Source: Pisolithus tinctorius (Eukaryota; Basidiomycota; Agaricomycetes; Boletales; Pisolithaceae). From it: a stretch of 64,000 bases of DNA. Of this stretch, positions 33,057 to 44,313 are shown in pieces (position 1 is the stretch's first letter; every line of letters begins with the position of its first letter). The notes beneath the pieces were generated by a model. That model was given only the letters and a program-made list of their open reading frames with translations, was not told where the DNA came from and did no database searches. The stretch lies in assembly GCA_024663395.1 (NCBI GenBank), contig JANFAH010000001.1, positions 2,790,001 through 2,854,000 of the forward strand, read 5' to 3'. The translations under genes and the position numbers were made by a program.

Positions 33057-35834
33057 ATGGTGAAAGACGATCATTCCTTACAAGTCCCAACCCTAAATGC
33101 AGATGGAAGCAACTGGCTATACTACAAGGCTCAGGTTGAATGGGCTGTCAGCTCGAAAGCACTGATTGAACACCTGACCAGCTTGGATGCGAAACCAGAG
33201 GGCCCTTCAGCAGGGAGAGATGCCTCCTGGAAGCCCACAGCCACAGAGCAAAAACTTGTTAATGAATACCCAGAAAAACTCCAGCAATGGGCAAAGGACA
33301 ATGGATATGTCAAGCAAGTGATCACTGTGTTGCTCCTGGAATCTCTGTTCCTTTGAGTCCTGAAGGAAGAGACTGTGAAGAGTGTGTGGGGTGCCCTCAC
33401 TGACCTTTTCCAAAATCACTCTCACATCATTGCAATTGATCTTCAGAGAAAACTCCAAGAATCCCACTGTTCAGAAAAAGGCAATGTCCATGCTCACTTC
33501 AACAAGATGTGCACACTGTGCAAACAACTTGCCACACTTGAACAGTCTATCACAGATGATGACTTTGCAGCTATCATTCTCAGTTCACTTCCTGCTTCTT
33601 ATGACTCCAACCTTGCAGCTATGACATCTTTGACCCTAGTCATGCAAAAGGACCTATCTCTGGACTTCATCATCAAAGTAGTTTCTGACAAATATGATAG
33701 GTGCCAAATGTAGATGAATAGAGGCAACTCTGGAAACTCCAGAAATTCTGAAGATGCAGCTTACTCAGCGAAGGATGGAAAGAAGCTGAATTGTGAAAAC
33801 TGTGGAAAGAAAGGTCATACAAAAGACCAATGCTGGGAAGAGGGTGGCAGAAAAGCTGGGCAAGTGCCCAAGTGGTTCCAGAACAAGGGAAAAGGGAAAA
33901 AGGAGAAAGGTACCAGAAAAGTGGCCACTGTGGCCAGCACATCAGCCAGCTCGAGCACACAGACCAGCACTGACTCCAAACCCGATGGAGTTTGGCTAGC
34001 ACACCAACAGGAAGATGATTGGCTGATGGAAATTGCAGAGGAAGAAATTCCAAACCCCCAGGATATCATTATTGACAAAGGAGATGCATATACAAACACC
34101 TATGACCATGCTCTACTCACAGGCAAAAGCCTGAATTCCACAGAGGAGACCATCCTGTTCAACTCAGGTGCTTCATGTCATATGTCCTCCTACCACAGAA
34201 AATTCCTTGATTACAAGCCAATCATACCCAAACCTATTACTGCTGCTGACAATCACACCTTCCATGCCATCAGAAAAGGTGACCTTGCAATCTCACTCCC
34301 AAACAGCACTACACAAACCCATATTTGACTCAAGGACATGCTCTATGCTCCCAAGATGGGAATCATGCTCATTTCTGTCAGCAAACTTGATGTCACTGGG
34401 TATGTGGCATTATTCTGAGACAAGTGTTGTCAAATTTTTGATGCTCAGAAAAAGAAAGTAGCTGAAATTCTGATGCAAAAAGGCCTCTGCTGCCTCAAAT
34501 GAGCTTGTTGTGCCTTCACAGGCCTAGCCAAGGCCATGAAATCCTTAACCATGGAGGAGATTCACATCAGGCTTGGCCACATCACTCCCAAAGCCATCTG
34601 GTGCATGCTCAAGGATGGCACAATCACTGAAATTAAACTGGATGAGGCATGTTCTACCATGGGCACATGTAATTCATGTGAATATGCCAAAGCAACTCAG
34701 AAGCTGATTGAGAAGGAGCATGACCCACCCCACCATGAACATCTAGGTGATGAGGTCCACACAGATCTCTGGGAACCTTCTCCAGTCCAAACCCCTGGCC
34801 ACAGTCAGTACTATGTGTCATTCACAGATGACCACACCCACTACACCAAGCTGTACCTCCAGAAGATGAAAGCCAAGACCTTCATGTCATACAAGGCCTA
34901 TGAAGCATGGCTGAACATGCAATTTGACACCAAAGTCAAGCAACTTTGCTCAGATCAAGGAGGAGAATATCTTAGTGTGGAATTTTCAGAATATCTGAAA
35001 TCCTGAGGCACAGAACAACACATAACCATCCATGATACCCCTGAACACAATGGAGTTGCAGAATGACTCAACAGAACACTTGTTGAGCATGTACATGTGA
35101 TGATACATGCCAGTGGCCTACCCAAGAACCTCTGGGGGGAGGCCATCATGAATGTGACCTGGCTCAAAAACTGCTTCTCAACTTGCCATCTAGGCACAAA
35201 AACTCCCTATGAAATGCTCTACCAAAGACCACCTGACCTCTCAAGAATTCTGGTCTGGGGATGTTGTGTCAAGGTCCATGACACATGCAAGCCTGAGATG
35301 GACACTGGGTAGGTTTTGACCCTGAGAGTGATGGCCACTGCATCTACTGGTCTGACACACAAGCAATCAGAATTGAAAGAAGTGTCATTTTCAAGTGCTG
35401 AGATGTGTCCATACCACATGGTGTGCTGCTTGAGGGGTCACAGGGGAATTCTGACATCTCAGGAGGAAATTCCAAAGCCTCAAAACAAAATTCTGAAGCC
35501 TCAGAATGAAATTCCGCAGCTTCACAGGGAAATTCCAAGGCCCCACAGATAGTTGAGTGACCCACTGAAGCAACTTTGGAAATTCTGAGACTCATTTTGG
35601 ACCCACTTGGAGAGAATTTTGAAACACCTCCACCTCAACCTCATCATTCCACTCACCAGTGCTTCAAATCAGACTATATGAGGTGCCTATGTGCAGGGGA
35701 AGGCACTTGTGATGGGCAATCCCTCTCAACTTTATAAAAGAACTCCAAGAGAGCAACAGCAACCCTAACAGCCCTAAATCCTGAGAGAATGCCACCTACA
35801 TATTCAACAAAGAACTAGCTACTGATGAGGACAA
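33057..35834 (+). pseudogene. Decayed Ty1/Copia gag-pol, truncated before reverse transcriptase
   Basis: Gag opens MVKDDHSLQVPTLNADGSNW, a UBN2-type start, and is interrupted by stops at about 33355 and 33713. A CCHC knuckle (CENCGKKGHTKDQC) follows. The protease motif is NSGAS, so the catalytic Asp is Asn. GAG-pre-integrase (IHIRLGHITPKAIW) and integrase core follow with DLWEP, SDQGGEY and the third acidic site in TPEHNGVAE (34741-35065); a stop after GVAE replaces Arg. Coding signal fades after about 35300 and the element is cut by the LTR at 35835. No RT or RNase H is seen. CpG nearly absent. Confidence 0.88.
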
Positions 35835-36478
35835 TGTGGGGAATCTGCATTCCCTGGACATGTAAGCCCCTATCATTAACCATTCTGTGACTACTGTTAC
35901 ATCCCCTCCCCTCTCACATTCACCATTGATCACATGCTACCTTCCCACACCCTTGCTCCCTCTCACACAATGCTATACCTGTGGCTGCTGTGCTCTGGTC
36001 ACTTCTTTTCCCTCAGACTCTTTCTGTTACCATGGTCTCTGTTCCCTGTTTGTTAGTAGTATACCTGGCCTCCATTTGGCCTGTCTTGTTTGTACATGCT
36101 GTCACGTGGCTTTCTTTTACCTGTACCTTGTCTTACTTAGGTTCTGGGTTTGCCCAGACTATAAAGCCCTGTACTTAGGTACAGAATGATACCTTGTGGC
36201 ACTCAGAAGGTCACCACAAGTTTCTTTTTCACTTTGTCTACACCACATGTCTCACATACTGCCATGCATGAACTACATATACTGCTTGCACTGCCAGTAC
36301 AATTCTGTGGACCATGCCATGCATGTCATGAATCACTACTGCTACAAAGCACTGGGTCTCACCTTCTAGTCTCAACAGTCCAGAATCCCTTAGGATGAAC
36401 AATTCGTTCCCTTCATTTTTATTGTTGTTATCTAAGCCATCTAGCTTGTATTATACAGCTACTTGGACTTTTCCTACA
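35835..36478 (+). repeat. 5' LTR of the old second-lineage Gypsy element
   Basis: TGTGGGGAATC...CTTTTCCTACA, 644 bp, followed by ACTGGAGCCC and the gag ATG at 36492. It contains a CTATAAAGCCCTGTACTTAGG promoter-like segment near 36160. Clearly related over its whole length to the LTR at 55630-56290, but with many CpG sites changed to TpG or CpA. Confidence 0.8.
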
Positions 36479-36806
36479 ACTGGAGCCCACCATGAAGGAT
36501 TCTGCTGTCGCTTCCAGAAGGTCACTTAGGCGCACCACTGAACGCACCAAACTAGAAAATTTATGCCTGCACTTTTGCAATCTCAACCTGTCAGAAGACT
36601 CTGACCTCTTCCACCCTGTTTCACTCATAACACCAGATCATGTGCAACTACCTGCTGACATTCCATGGGTACTACCTGTGATCACTCCCCCTGATATTTC
36701 AGCAGATTGGATATCCATCACATCAGATCACCTAGATCTCACTGCCCCTGATTTTCCCAGTGGCTTTATCCACTCAACTCCCCAAAGGCCCAAAACCCCA
36801 CCATCA

Positions 36807-36814
36807 CCTTTAAC
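36807..36814. repeat. Left 8-bp target-site duplication CCTTTAAC
   Basis: CCTTTAAC here and at 38584-38591 flank the palindromic element exactly. Dropping the element and one copy restores the gag frame (..PPSPLT then PITSSD..). Confidence 0.85.
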
Positions 36815-38583
36815 CACTTCAGGTAACCATTTTTCATAAGCATTTAGGCTGAATAGTTTCTCCAAACCATCCAGCCTAATAGCCTCCCAGACCAAGGTCT
36901 GCCCAGGGACATCTGGTCATGTCCCAGGGCTATGCAGATTTTTAGGCCCTGGGACAGATGGGATTTCCCACATAGCCATCCATTCAAATGCAATTATTTG
37001 GGATGTCCCAAGACTGCCTTGAGTGGCAGGGGTCCCTACTCCTGAAAGTGCAGCTCATATTAGCATTGAAATAGCTGCAGAAATCCTAGCCCCCTTGCTC
37101 CTCTGACAGGTTTAATCCACAAAGTATCCTTTGACCTATACATCCCCTCCCATCCCACCATGCATAGTAGTATACAATAGCACTTTTCATGTACATCTTT
37201 GCAATGTTGATTCTGCTGTATTGGGACATCTCACTAGTTGCCAGTGGGATGACCCACCTGGGCCTCCACATTTGCCATGAAAATTGGAAAAATAAATTCA
37301 AGCAATTTGTACTGTATGAAGGAAGAAGTAAATGGTTTTTGAACACTTGTGTGACAAGCCAATATCTCAAAGTCCCCCACATAGAACATGGTGTTGGTCA
37401 CCTTTTCAACACCATCTGCAGAGGGCAGAATGTCCCAGATGAGCCTCTGAGGTTGTCATGGGGCATTGTGCTGGTCTGCAGAGGTGACTTAGGAGGATGT
37501 GCCATCATAGCCCCCTGAGGCTGGGATGGGACATCCCACTGACTTTCATAAGGGGACTTGGGATGTCCCACAGCAGCCTCTGGGGCTACTTTGGGACATC
37601 CCACTGGTTGGTGGGATGTCCCACAACAGCCTCTAAGGCTACATTGGGACATCCCACTGGTTGGTGGGATGTCCCACAACAGCCTCTAAGGCTACATTGG
37701 GACATCCCACTGTTCCCTCTGCTTGGCAGAGGGATGTCCCACAACAGCCTCTAAGGCTATGTTGGGATGTCCCACCCTCCCCTTTGGCAAGCAGTGGGAT
37801 GTCCCAAAGTAGCCCCAGAGGCTGCTGTGGGACATCCCAAGTCCCCTTATGAAAGTCAGTGGGATGTCCCATCCCAGCCTCAGGGGGCTATGATGGCACA
37901 TCCTCCTAAGTCACCTCTGCAGACCAGCACAATGCCCCATGACAACCTCAGAGGCTCATCTGGGACATTCTGCCCTCTGCAGATGGTGTTGAAAAGGTGA
38001 CCAACACCATGTTCTATGTGGGGGACTTTGAGATATTGGCTTGTCACACAAGTGTTCAAAAACCATTTACTTCTTCCTTCATACAGTACAAATTGCTTGA
38101 ATTTATTTTTCCAATTTTCATGGCAAATGTGGAGGCCCAGGTGGGTCATCCCACTGGCAACTAGTGAGATGTCCCAATACAGCAGAATCAACATTGCAAA
38201 GATGTACATGAAAAGTGCTATTGTATACTACTATGCATGGTGGGATGGGAGGGGATGTATAGGTCAAAGGATACTTTGTGGATTAAACCTGTCAGAGGAG
38301 CAAGGGGGCTAGGATTTCTGCAGCTATTTCAATGCTAATATGAGCTGCACTTTCAGGAGTAGGGACCCCTGCCACTCAAGGCAGTCTTGGGACATCCCAA
38401 ATAATTGCATTTGAATGGATGGCTATGTGGGAAATCCCATCTGTCCCAGGGCCTAAAAATCTGCATAGCCCTGGGACATGACCAGATGTCCCTGGGCAGA
38501 CCTTGGTCTGGGAGGCTATTAGGCTGGATGGTTTGGAGAAACTATTCAGCCTAAATGCTTATGAAAAATGGTTACCTGAAGTG
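36815..38583. mobile_element. Palindromic (long-TIR) DNA-transposon-like element, CpG-free
   Basis: A 1,769-bp element starting CACTTCAGGTAACC and ending in its reverse complement, with 8-bp target duplications as in the hAT or P superfamilies. Each arm is about 850 bp. The arms translate identically on opposite strands (37086-37382 with 38016-38312; 37189-37518 with 37880-38209), so they hardly differ. There is no transposase and I find no CpG in it. The centre (37528-37870) has 12 copies of the 10-mer GGGACATCCC or GGGATGTCCC. It is non-autonomous and must be moved in trans. Confidence 0.9.
37528..37870. repeat. Array of GGGAYRTCCC near-palindromes
   Basis: GGGACATCCC or GGGATGTCCC start at 37528, 37560, 37593, 37613, 37646, 37666, 37699, 37731, 37764, 37796, 37829 and 37861. 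Spacings alternate near 20 and 33 bp. Most are separated by CACAACAGCCTCTAAGGCTA-type spacers. Further copies lie near the outer ends of the arms (for example 37000). Confidence 0.88.
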
Positions 38584-39457
38584 CCTTTAACACCCATCAC
38601 ATCATCTGATTCATCATCACCCACACCCTCATTTTCCTGTCTCTTTGATGCCTCCAAATCTATACCAAGACTCTCAGCCCTATCCACCACACTGCCACAA
38701 TCACTCACTTGGTTGCAGACCACCCATCAGCCAATCAGTAACCTGCCAATACTTCCGCCAGTCTGCTCATGCACTATACCAACTACTCCACATCCACAAC
38801 CAATAGCCATTCCACCTGTTACCAATCCAGCACCACCACCACAGGTTAACCCACCAATGGCTAATCCTCAGTTTCAGATGCCACTCCACAGTACACAAAA
38901 CTCACCTAAATTTAGCAGGGATTCTCCTGCACAGCTTCTGCACTACCTTGAAGACATCAACTTCCTTGGTACTCTCACTGCACTTGATGACAAGGGCAAG
39001 GTCAGAGCTGCAATCTGCTATGCTGACCTCAAGGAAGCTGAGGTCTGGAAAACACTTCCAGAAGCCACAGCCATGGCCAACAACTGGGATGCCTTCATAG
39101 TCGCTGTTAAGAGTTTGTACCCTGGCTGTGAGGGTGATGACTGCTATTACCATGCAGACCTGCAGTACCTTGTTGAAGAGTATCAGTCCAAACCTATGCA
39201 AAGCCAGGACAACCTCAGAGAATACCAGTGGAAATTTGCTAAGATTTCTGCCCTGCTCATTAAAACTAAAAAGCTTGCAGAGATGGAATGGGATTCCATG
39301 TTCCTGAATGGCTTCCCAAGGGCCATTGCAGATTGTATTCACCATTGACTCTCCATAGTCCACACTGACCTCCACCCTGATGACCCATACCCACTCACAG
39401 AAGTCATTAAAGCCACCAAGTTCCTTCTGACAGGATCTGCTCTCTGTAGTGTGGTAC

Positions 39458-39908
39458 TGTTACGTTTCACCCCTGACTTTTCCCTTTTCGTCATATGTTT
39501 ACCTTGCTTTTGATCCGTTGGACATGATTTCCTTTTAGAGCCATCTTCTCTCTGATCCGACAGCTCTCTATTTCCACCACTAGCGTTACTCACTCGTTAC
39601 ATGCTTAAGACATGTGTCGTCATTGTTCAACCAATGGCGTAGTTACCTCTTTACATGTGGATGCCTCATGGTCCACTTTCATGTAGTATTTAGACTGTCG
39701 GCTCAAGTCCTGGAAACCCAGACGCGAGCTGCTCAATTATACGCAGTATTCTCAGAACTTTGCCCTCAGTGTCCCTCACCAGGACCACTCTTACCGGCAT
39801 TGACTAAATCCTCTGTCGTTTACAGAGGTTACTGCAGCCGTTTGCTCAGTAGAAACCTTAGACTGCGTTTGAGCTCTCCCTACATCTTGACTTCGGTCGA
39901 GCATAACA
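39458..39908 (+). repeat. Solo LTR with 5-bp target duplication GGTAC
   Basis: TGTTACGTTTC...GAGCATAACA, 451 bp, with a TGTTA/TAACA terminal inverted repeat. GGTAC precedes it (39453-39457) and follows it (39909-39913). Its sequence keeps CpG, unlike the Gypsy gag it interrupts, so it came later. No internal region or second LTR of this family is in the window. Confidence 0.85.
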
Positions 39909-42900
39909 GGTACCGACAATGGCTACCACAGCCTTGCCAGCTGCACCTCCCTCATCAGCTTACATGCTGTGGGTGCCACCTGCTGGTACTGTCATTAAAC
40001 AGGAGTACAACTTCCAGATGCAGCCTCTGCTGCAGCAATGCAGACCCAGCTGTGGTTTCTGTGCAGACCCCAACCACTGGACAAGGATGTGTGCACTCAT
40101 TGAAGTTTATATCTGCACTGGTAAGATCACAAGAGGTACAGACAACTGTCTTTATCTTGCAGACAGAAGCCAAATCCCATGCTTCCCCAAATGTAACTCA
40201 CTGAGAGAGGCTGTTGACTGCTTCATGACTGACAGGGACCAGGCCAGTGTGTGCACTGTGACTCCCACTGCTCTTCACAATGTAGCTGTGCAAGGCACTG
40301 CTAACCTCTTCTGCATTGCTCATCCCAAAGTTGACATACAGTTGGAGATCCTGCCTTCTGCCTTCTTAAACACTGTCCAAGATGTCGATGAACCTATCAC
40401 AGACTTAGCCAACCCTGACTTCCAAGCATATGTCACTCAAGCTTGGGCTACCTACCAAGTGGATAAAGGTAACAAGGGAGCAGTCATTTCCTGTGGAAAG
40501 AAAGCCTGCTTCAATGGTTGAAATTACAGCACAGCCCATGGCACATCCTGCCAACCCTCCAAGAGTCGATCCTTGTGCAGCCACTGTCAAAGAGGAAATC
40601 ATTTCCCCTGGTGTTCAAAGTTTGCATGCTGCTTGCCAGGCATCCAAGCCCTTGGCACCTGCACCAATGTCCACCACTATGAAACCATATGTCCCTCTGA
40701 CTAATCTGGCTCCAACACCTGCATGCAAGGATCCTATGCCTGCAGCAATTATCCCATCACAAACACCATACCCAGCAGCTTGCAATCAAAACCAGTATCA
40801 TTACTTGTTCCCTCTCAAAGATGAAGCCATGCCCAAGTGTATTGTGGAGCACATACTCAAAACCAGCATTGCCTTGCCAGTCAAAGAATTGTTCGCAGTA
40901 GCCCCTGAGTTTCGCAAACAGTTCAGAGACATCACCACAAATGAAATTAAGGTAGTTTGTAGCAATGATGAAGAAGGAGTACAAGTAAATGAACTGACTG
41001 GCCATGACCCTCAACGAACTGTGTGTGAATACAGAGACCACATCATCCATGGTGACAATGGCTCCATCATAGCTCACCACACTCTACTGCTCCACTGCAT
41101 CGAAGCCAAGGTCCCCAGAACTGATATCACAATCAACTACATACTAGATTCCAGTTTGGAAATCATTGCCATGCCAAGGCACATTTGGGAAAAGATTGGG
41201 CTTCTGTTGCACTGTGACCATCTCATGACCATGATGTCTGCTAACATGTCTAAAGACACTACTGTAGGTGTTCTAGAGAATCTGAAACTTGACTTTGGAG
41301 CCAGGCCAGTCATGCTCCAAGTACAGGTAATTGAACATGCCAACTTTGACATGCTGCTCGGTTGCCCATTCATTTGCCTCATGAGCACAGTAACAAATGA
41401 CTATCCTGACAGTGGACAGTGGATCACTCTCCATGACCTGAATGATGGCTGCAAGTACACCCTACCCACATGCCCATGGCATGAGGGCTGTCTGCACTGT
41501 AAGTGCAGTAAGCACTGCCATAGTCACCAGAGTATAGTCAAATGGGGTTTTTGAGTATTGATGATCCACCAAACAGTCAGGGAGAGCCTACTAAGACATC
41601 CTGTTTCCTGTTTAGCTGCTGTTATCCATTCCTCAGCCCTACAGTCTCATCACTAGCCTTCACTTCAACAAACTTCCCTTGGCCTGCAGCACTCATACCG
41701 CAGAACATACCCACCAGAATACCCTCACCTGCTTTCACTTTCCTCTCTTCCACTCAGACAACACTAAACACCTCTGCTATAGCTGCTTTTGACAGCATTT
41801 ATCAACTAGGCCCCACAGTCTGCACTCTCATTTACAAGCCAGTTGCCAAGAAGGTTCGGATGGTACCTGCCCTGATGGCAGAAGAATGCCACATCATGCA
41901 CAGCCTGCCTGATGATCTGCTCGCTGGCATCCACCCACTTCCTACACATCCACCAGACTTCATCCCAGGCATCCACTTCACTGCTGAATGGGCCATCGAG
42001 CTTGATCTTGATCCTGCAGATTGGCTTTGGCCAGAGGAACTTAAACTCATAACTTGGCTCATTTTGGTCCACAAGCCAGCATTTGCTTGGGACATTACAG
42101 AGCATGGACACCTAGATGAATGCTATTTTCCACCTGTAAAGATTCCTACAATTCCACACATGCCTTGGGTCCAATGCAATATCCCTATCCTGAACATGAT
42201 ACATGCCCAAGTCATAGACATGATTAAAGATTGCATCAAGTCTGGCATGTATGAACCTTCTGCAGCAGCTTACCGCTCCCACTGGTTCTGCATAGTAAAG
42301 AAAGACAGAAAGTCCCTTCACCTTGTGCATGACTTACAGCCCCTGAATGCAGTGACTATCTGCAACACGTCTGTCCCACCTTTCATAGAACATCTTGCAG
42401 AATCCTTTGCTGGGTATGCAGTATATGTGATGATGGATCTCTACTCCAGGTATGACCAGTGTGCACTTCACATTGATTCCCACATCCTCACCACCTTTGG
42501 TATCCCCCTCAGACCACATTGGCTTACTACTCTGCTGCAAGGTCATGCAAATGCAGTACAGGTATACCAGGGAGATACTGCATTTGTTCTCCAGGATGAG
42601 ATCCCACACCATACCCTGCCTTTCATAGATGACATCTCCATGAAATCTGAGACCACCTGCTATCAGCATGCAGACAGTACCTATGAGACTATCCCAGAGA
42701 ACCCTGGGATTCAGAAATTTATCTGGAATCACTGTATAGTTGTTAACCACATCCTTCAGCATTTGCAGAATGTTGGAGCCACTGTCTTGGAAAAGAAGTT
42801 TGTGCTAGCCACTCCATCTGCTGTGATCATTGGCCACAAGTGCACCTTCAAAGGTTGCATTCCTGAAGAAGCAAAGTGCAGAAGATCTGCAACTGGCCCA

Positions 42901-43538
42901 AGTGCCACAGCCTGACACAGGTTTGCAGTTTCCTTGGTGTCTGCAGTGTACTATGCATCTTCATCAAAGACTTCACCAAGATTGCATGGCTGCTGGTTGC
43001 ACTCATGCAGAAAGACATACCATTCACATGGGACAAACTGCAATGTGCTGCCACACAATGACTCAAGGACAAGATCATAAAGTCCCCCACACTCTGAAGG
43101 ATTGACTATGAGTGCAGTTGCAAAGTAATTTTAGCAGTTGACACTTTGGTCATCGCAGTTGGCTACATCCTCTACCAGCTCAGTGAAGATGGCAGATGGT
43201 ACCCTAGTCACTTTGGATCCATCACCCTCAATGGAGTGGAAAGCTGCTACTCCCAGGCTAAGCTTGAGTTGTATGGTCTCTTCTGCACAGTATGCATATA
43301 CATCTTCAGTCTCACTAACTTCACTGTGGAGGTAGATGCAAAGTATGTTAAGGGCATGATAAATAACCCAGATCTGCAGCCTAACATGATGATCAATCAC
43401 TGGATCACTGGCATCCTCCTCTTCTCATTTAAACTTGTCCATGTTCCCATGGACAGGCATGCTGGCCCTGATGGCTTGTCCTGCTGTCTGTGGTTGGAAC
43501 TCAACCTGCCCGAGGATGATGACCATGAGGATTGGCTG

Positions 43539-44252
43539 TGTCATAACCGCGCGTTCGTCATAGGTCTTTACTCACTCCGCAACCTTTTCCGCCGGTCATT
43601 CACTCACTCCGCACCAACTCCGCCCACCTTCTATTGTCTACGAACCATCTCCGCTCCGACTGTTGTCGGACTTGTGTTACTCTCCTACCGGACCGAGCGG
43701 TCCGTTCTCTGAGGGGTCATGTGACTACCTTCGCAGTCAGGTACTCCGCAGCGCGCTCACCGCGTGGGCCAGCGCCTGGACGGTTCCCTTTTCTGGATGT
43801 TCTGTGTTACCCGTTCGTATGTCCTCCGTCTACCCTTCATTCGTCGTCCAGGAAATTTTACTTGAAAACTTATGAGTCTCCATATGTCAGTTCCGATTCC
43901 GGTTACTGTACCTCCGTAGTAGTATAAAAACATGTACTGTACTCCGCTGTTCTTCAGTACGAATATCAACTTAGTTCCTACTCCCTCTGATTCCGTCTTC
44001 TGTCTGTCGGAGTTATCTCCGACTCTCCGTCTGTACTCTCCCTCTGAAATACGAGGGCTGAGATTGTGCAAGGGGGTAGCGCACGAGCTAAACCCGACGC
44101 CCTCACTCCGCTCCGCCTCTGTCTCGGCGGACTTCGTTCCTGCCATCTCTCCGCTAGTCGGAGTTCTGTCCCTGTGTGATGGACTTGCTTCCGGACCACT
44201 CTCTAGACCCTATATAGCGTCGGAGTTGGTCGGAGTAGGCCCGGACTTGACA
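43539..44252 (+). repeat. 5' LTR of the young Gypsy element
   Basis: TGTCATAACC...GGACTTGACA. TATAAAAA at 43923-43930 puts the expected transcript start near 43956, where AGTACGAATAT begins. Confidence 0.95.
43956..43966 (+). promoter_or_regulatory. Predicted transcript 5' end, self-primer AGTACGAATAT
   Basis: This 11-mer starts 33 nt after the start of the TATA box and is the exact reverse complement of ATATTCGTACT at 44255-44265, two bases past the LTR. It therefore may fold back as the primer for minus-strand DNA, as in the Tf1/sushi elements. Confidence 0.75.
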
Positions 44253-44254
44253 GT

Positions 44255-44265
44255 ATATTCGTACT
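44255..44265 (+). promoter_or_regulatory. Self-priming primer-binding site ATATTCGTACT
   Basis: Lies two bases after the 5' LTR, where a tRNA primer site (TGG...) would be expected but is not found. It pairs over 11 bases with the predicted 5' end of the element's own RNA (43956-43966). Confidence 0.75.
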
Positions 44266-44313
44266 CACACTTGTACGATCTCGTTTTCTGTCCTCTGAAA
44301 AACTTACGCCATT

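Larger units (their letters stand above)
36492..40521 (+). pseudogene. Gag of the old Gypsy element, in three pieces
   Basis: Piece one (36492-36814) opens MKDSAVASRRSLRRTTERTK. Piece two (38592-39457) holds the capsid-like part (AQLLHYLEDINFLGTLTALDD; YPGCEGDD; LREYQWKFAKISALL) and a TGA at about 39348 where the frame suggests Arg. Piece three (39909-40521) has the zinc knuckle CGFCADPNHWTRMC followed by IEVYICTGKITRG. The frames join across both insertions once one copy of each target duplication is dropped. The gene is dead because of the stop and the insertions. Confidence 0.8.

Noticed and set aside
37086..38312. Paired coding frames of 98 and 109 codons in the palindromic element
   Set aside because: The same translations appear on both strands because the arms are inverted copies; they have no domains.
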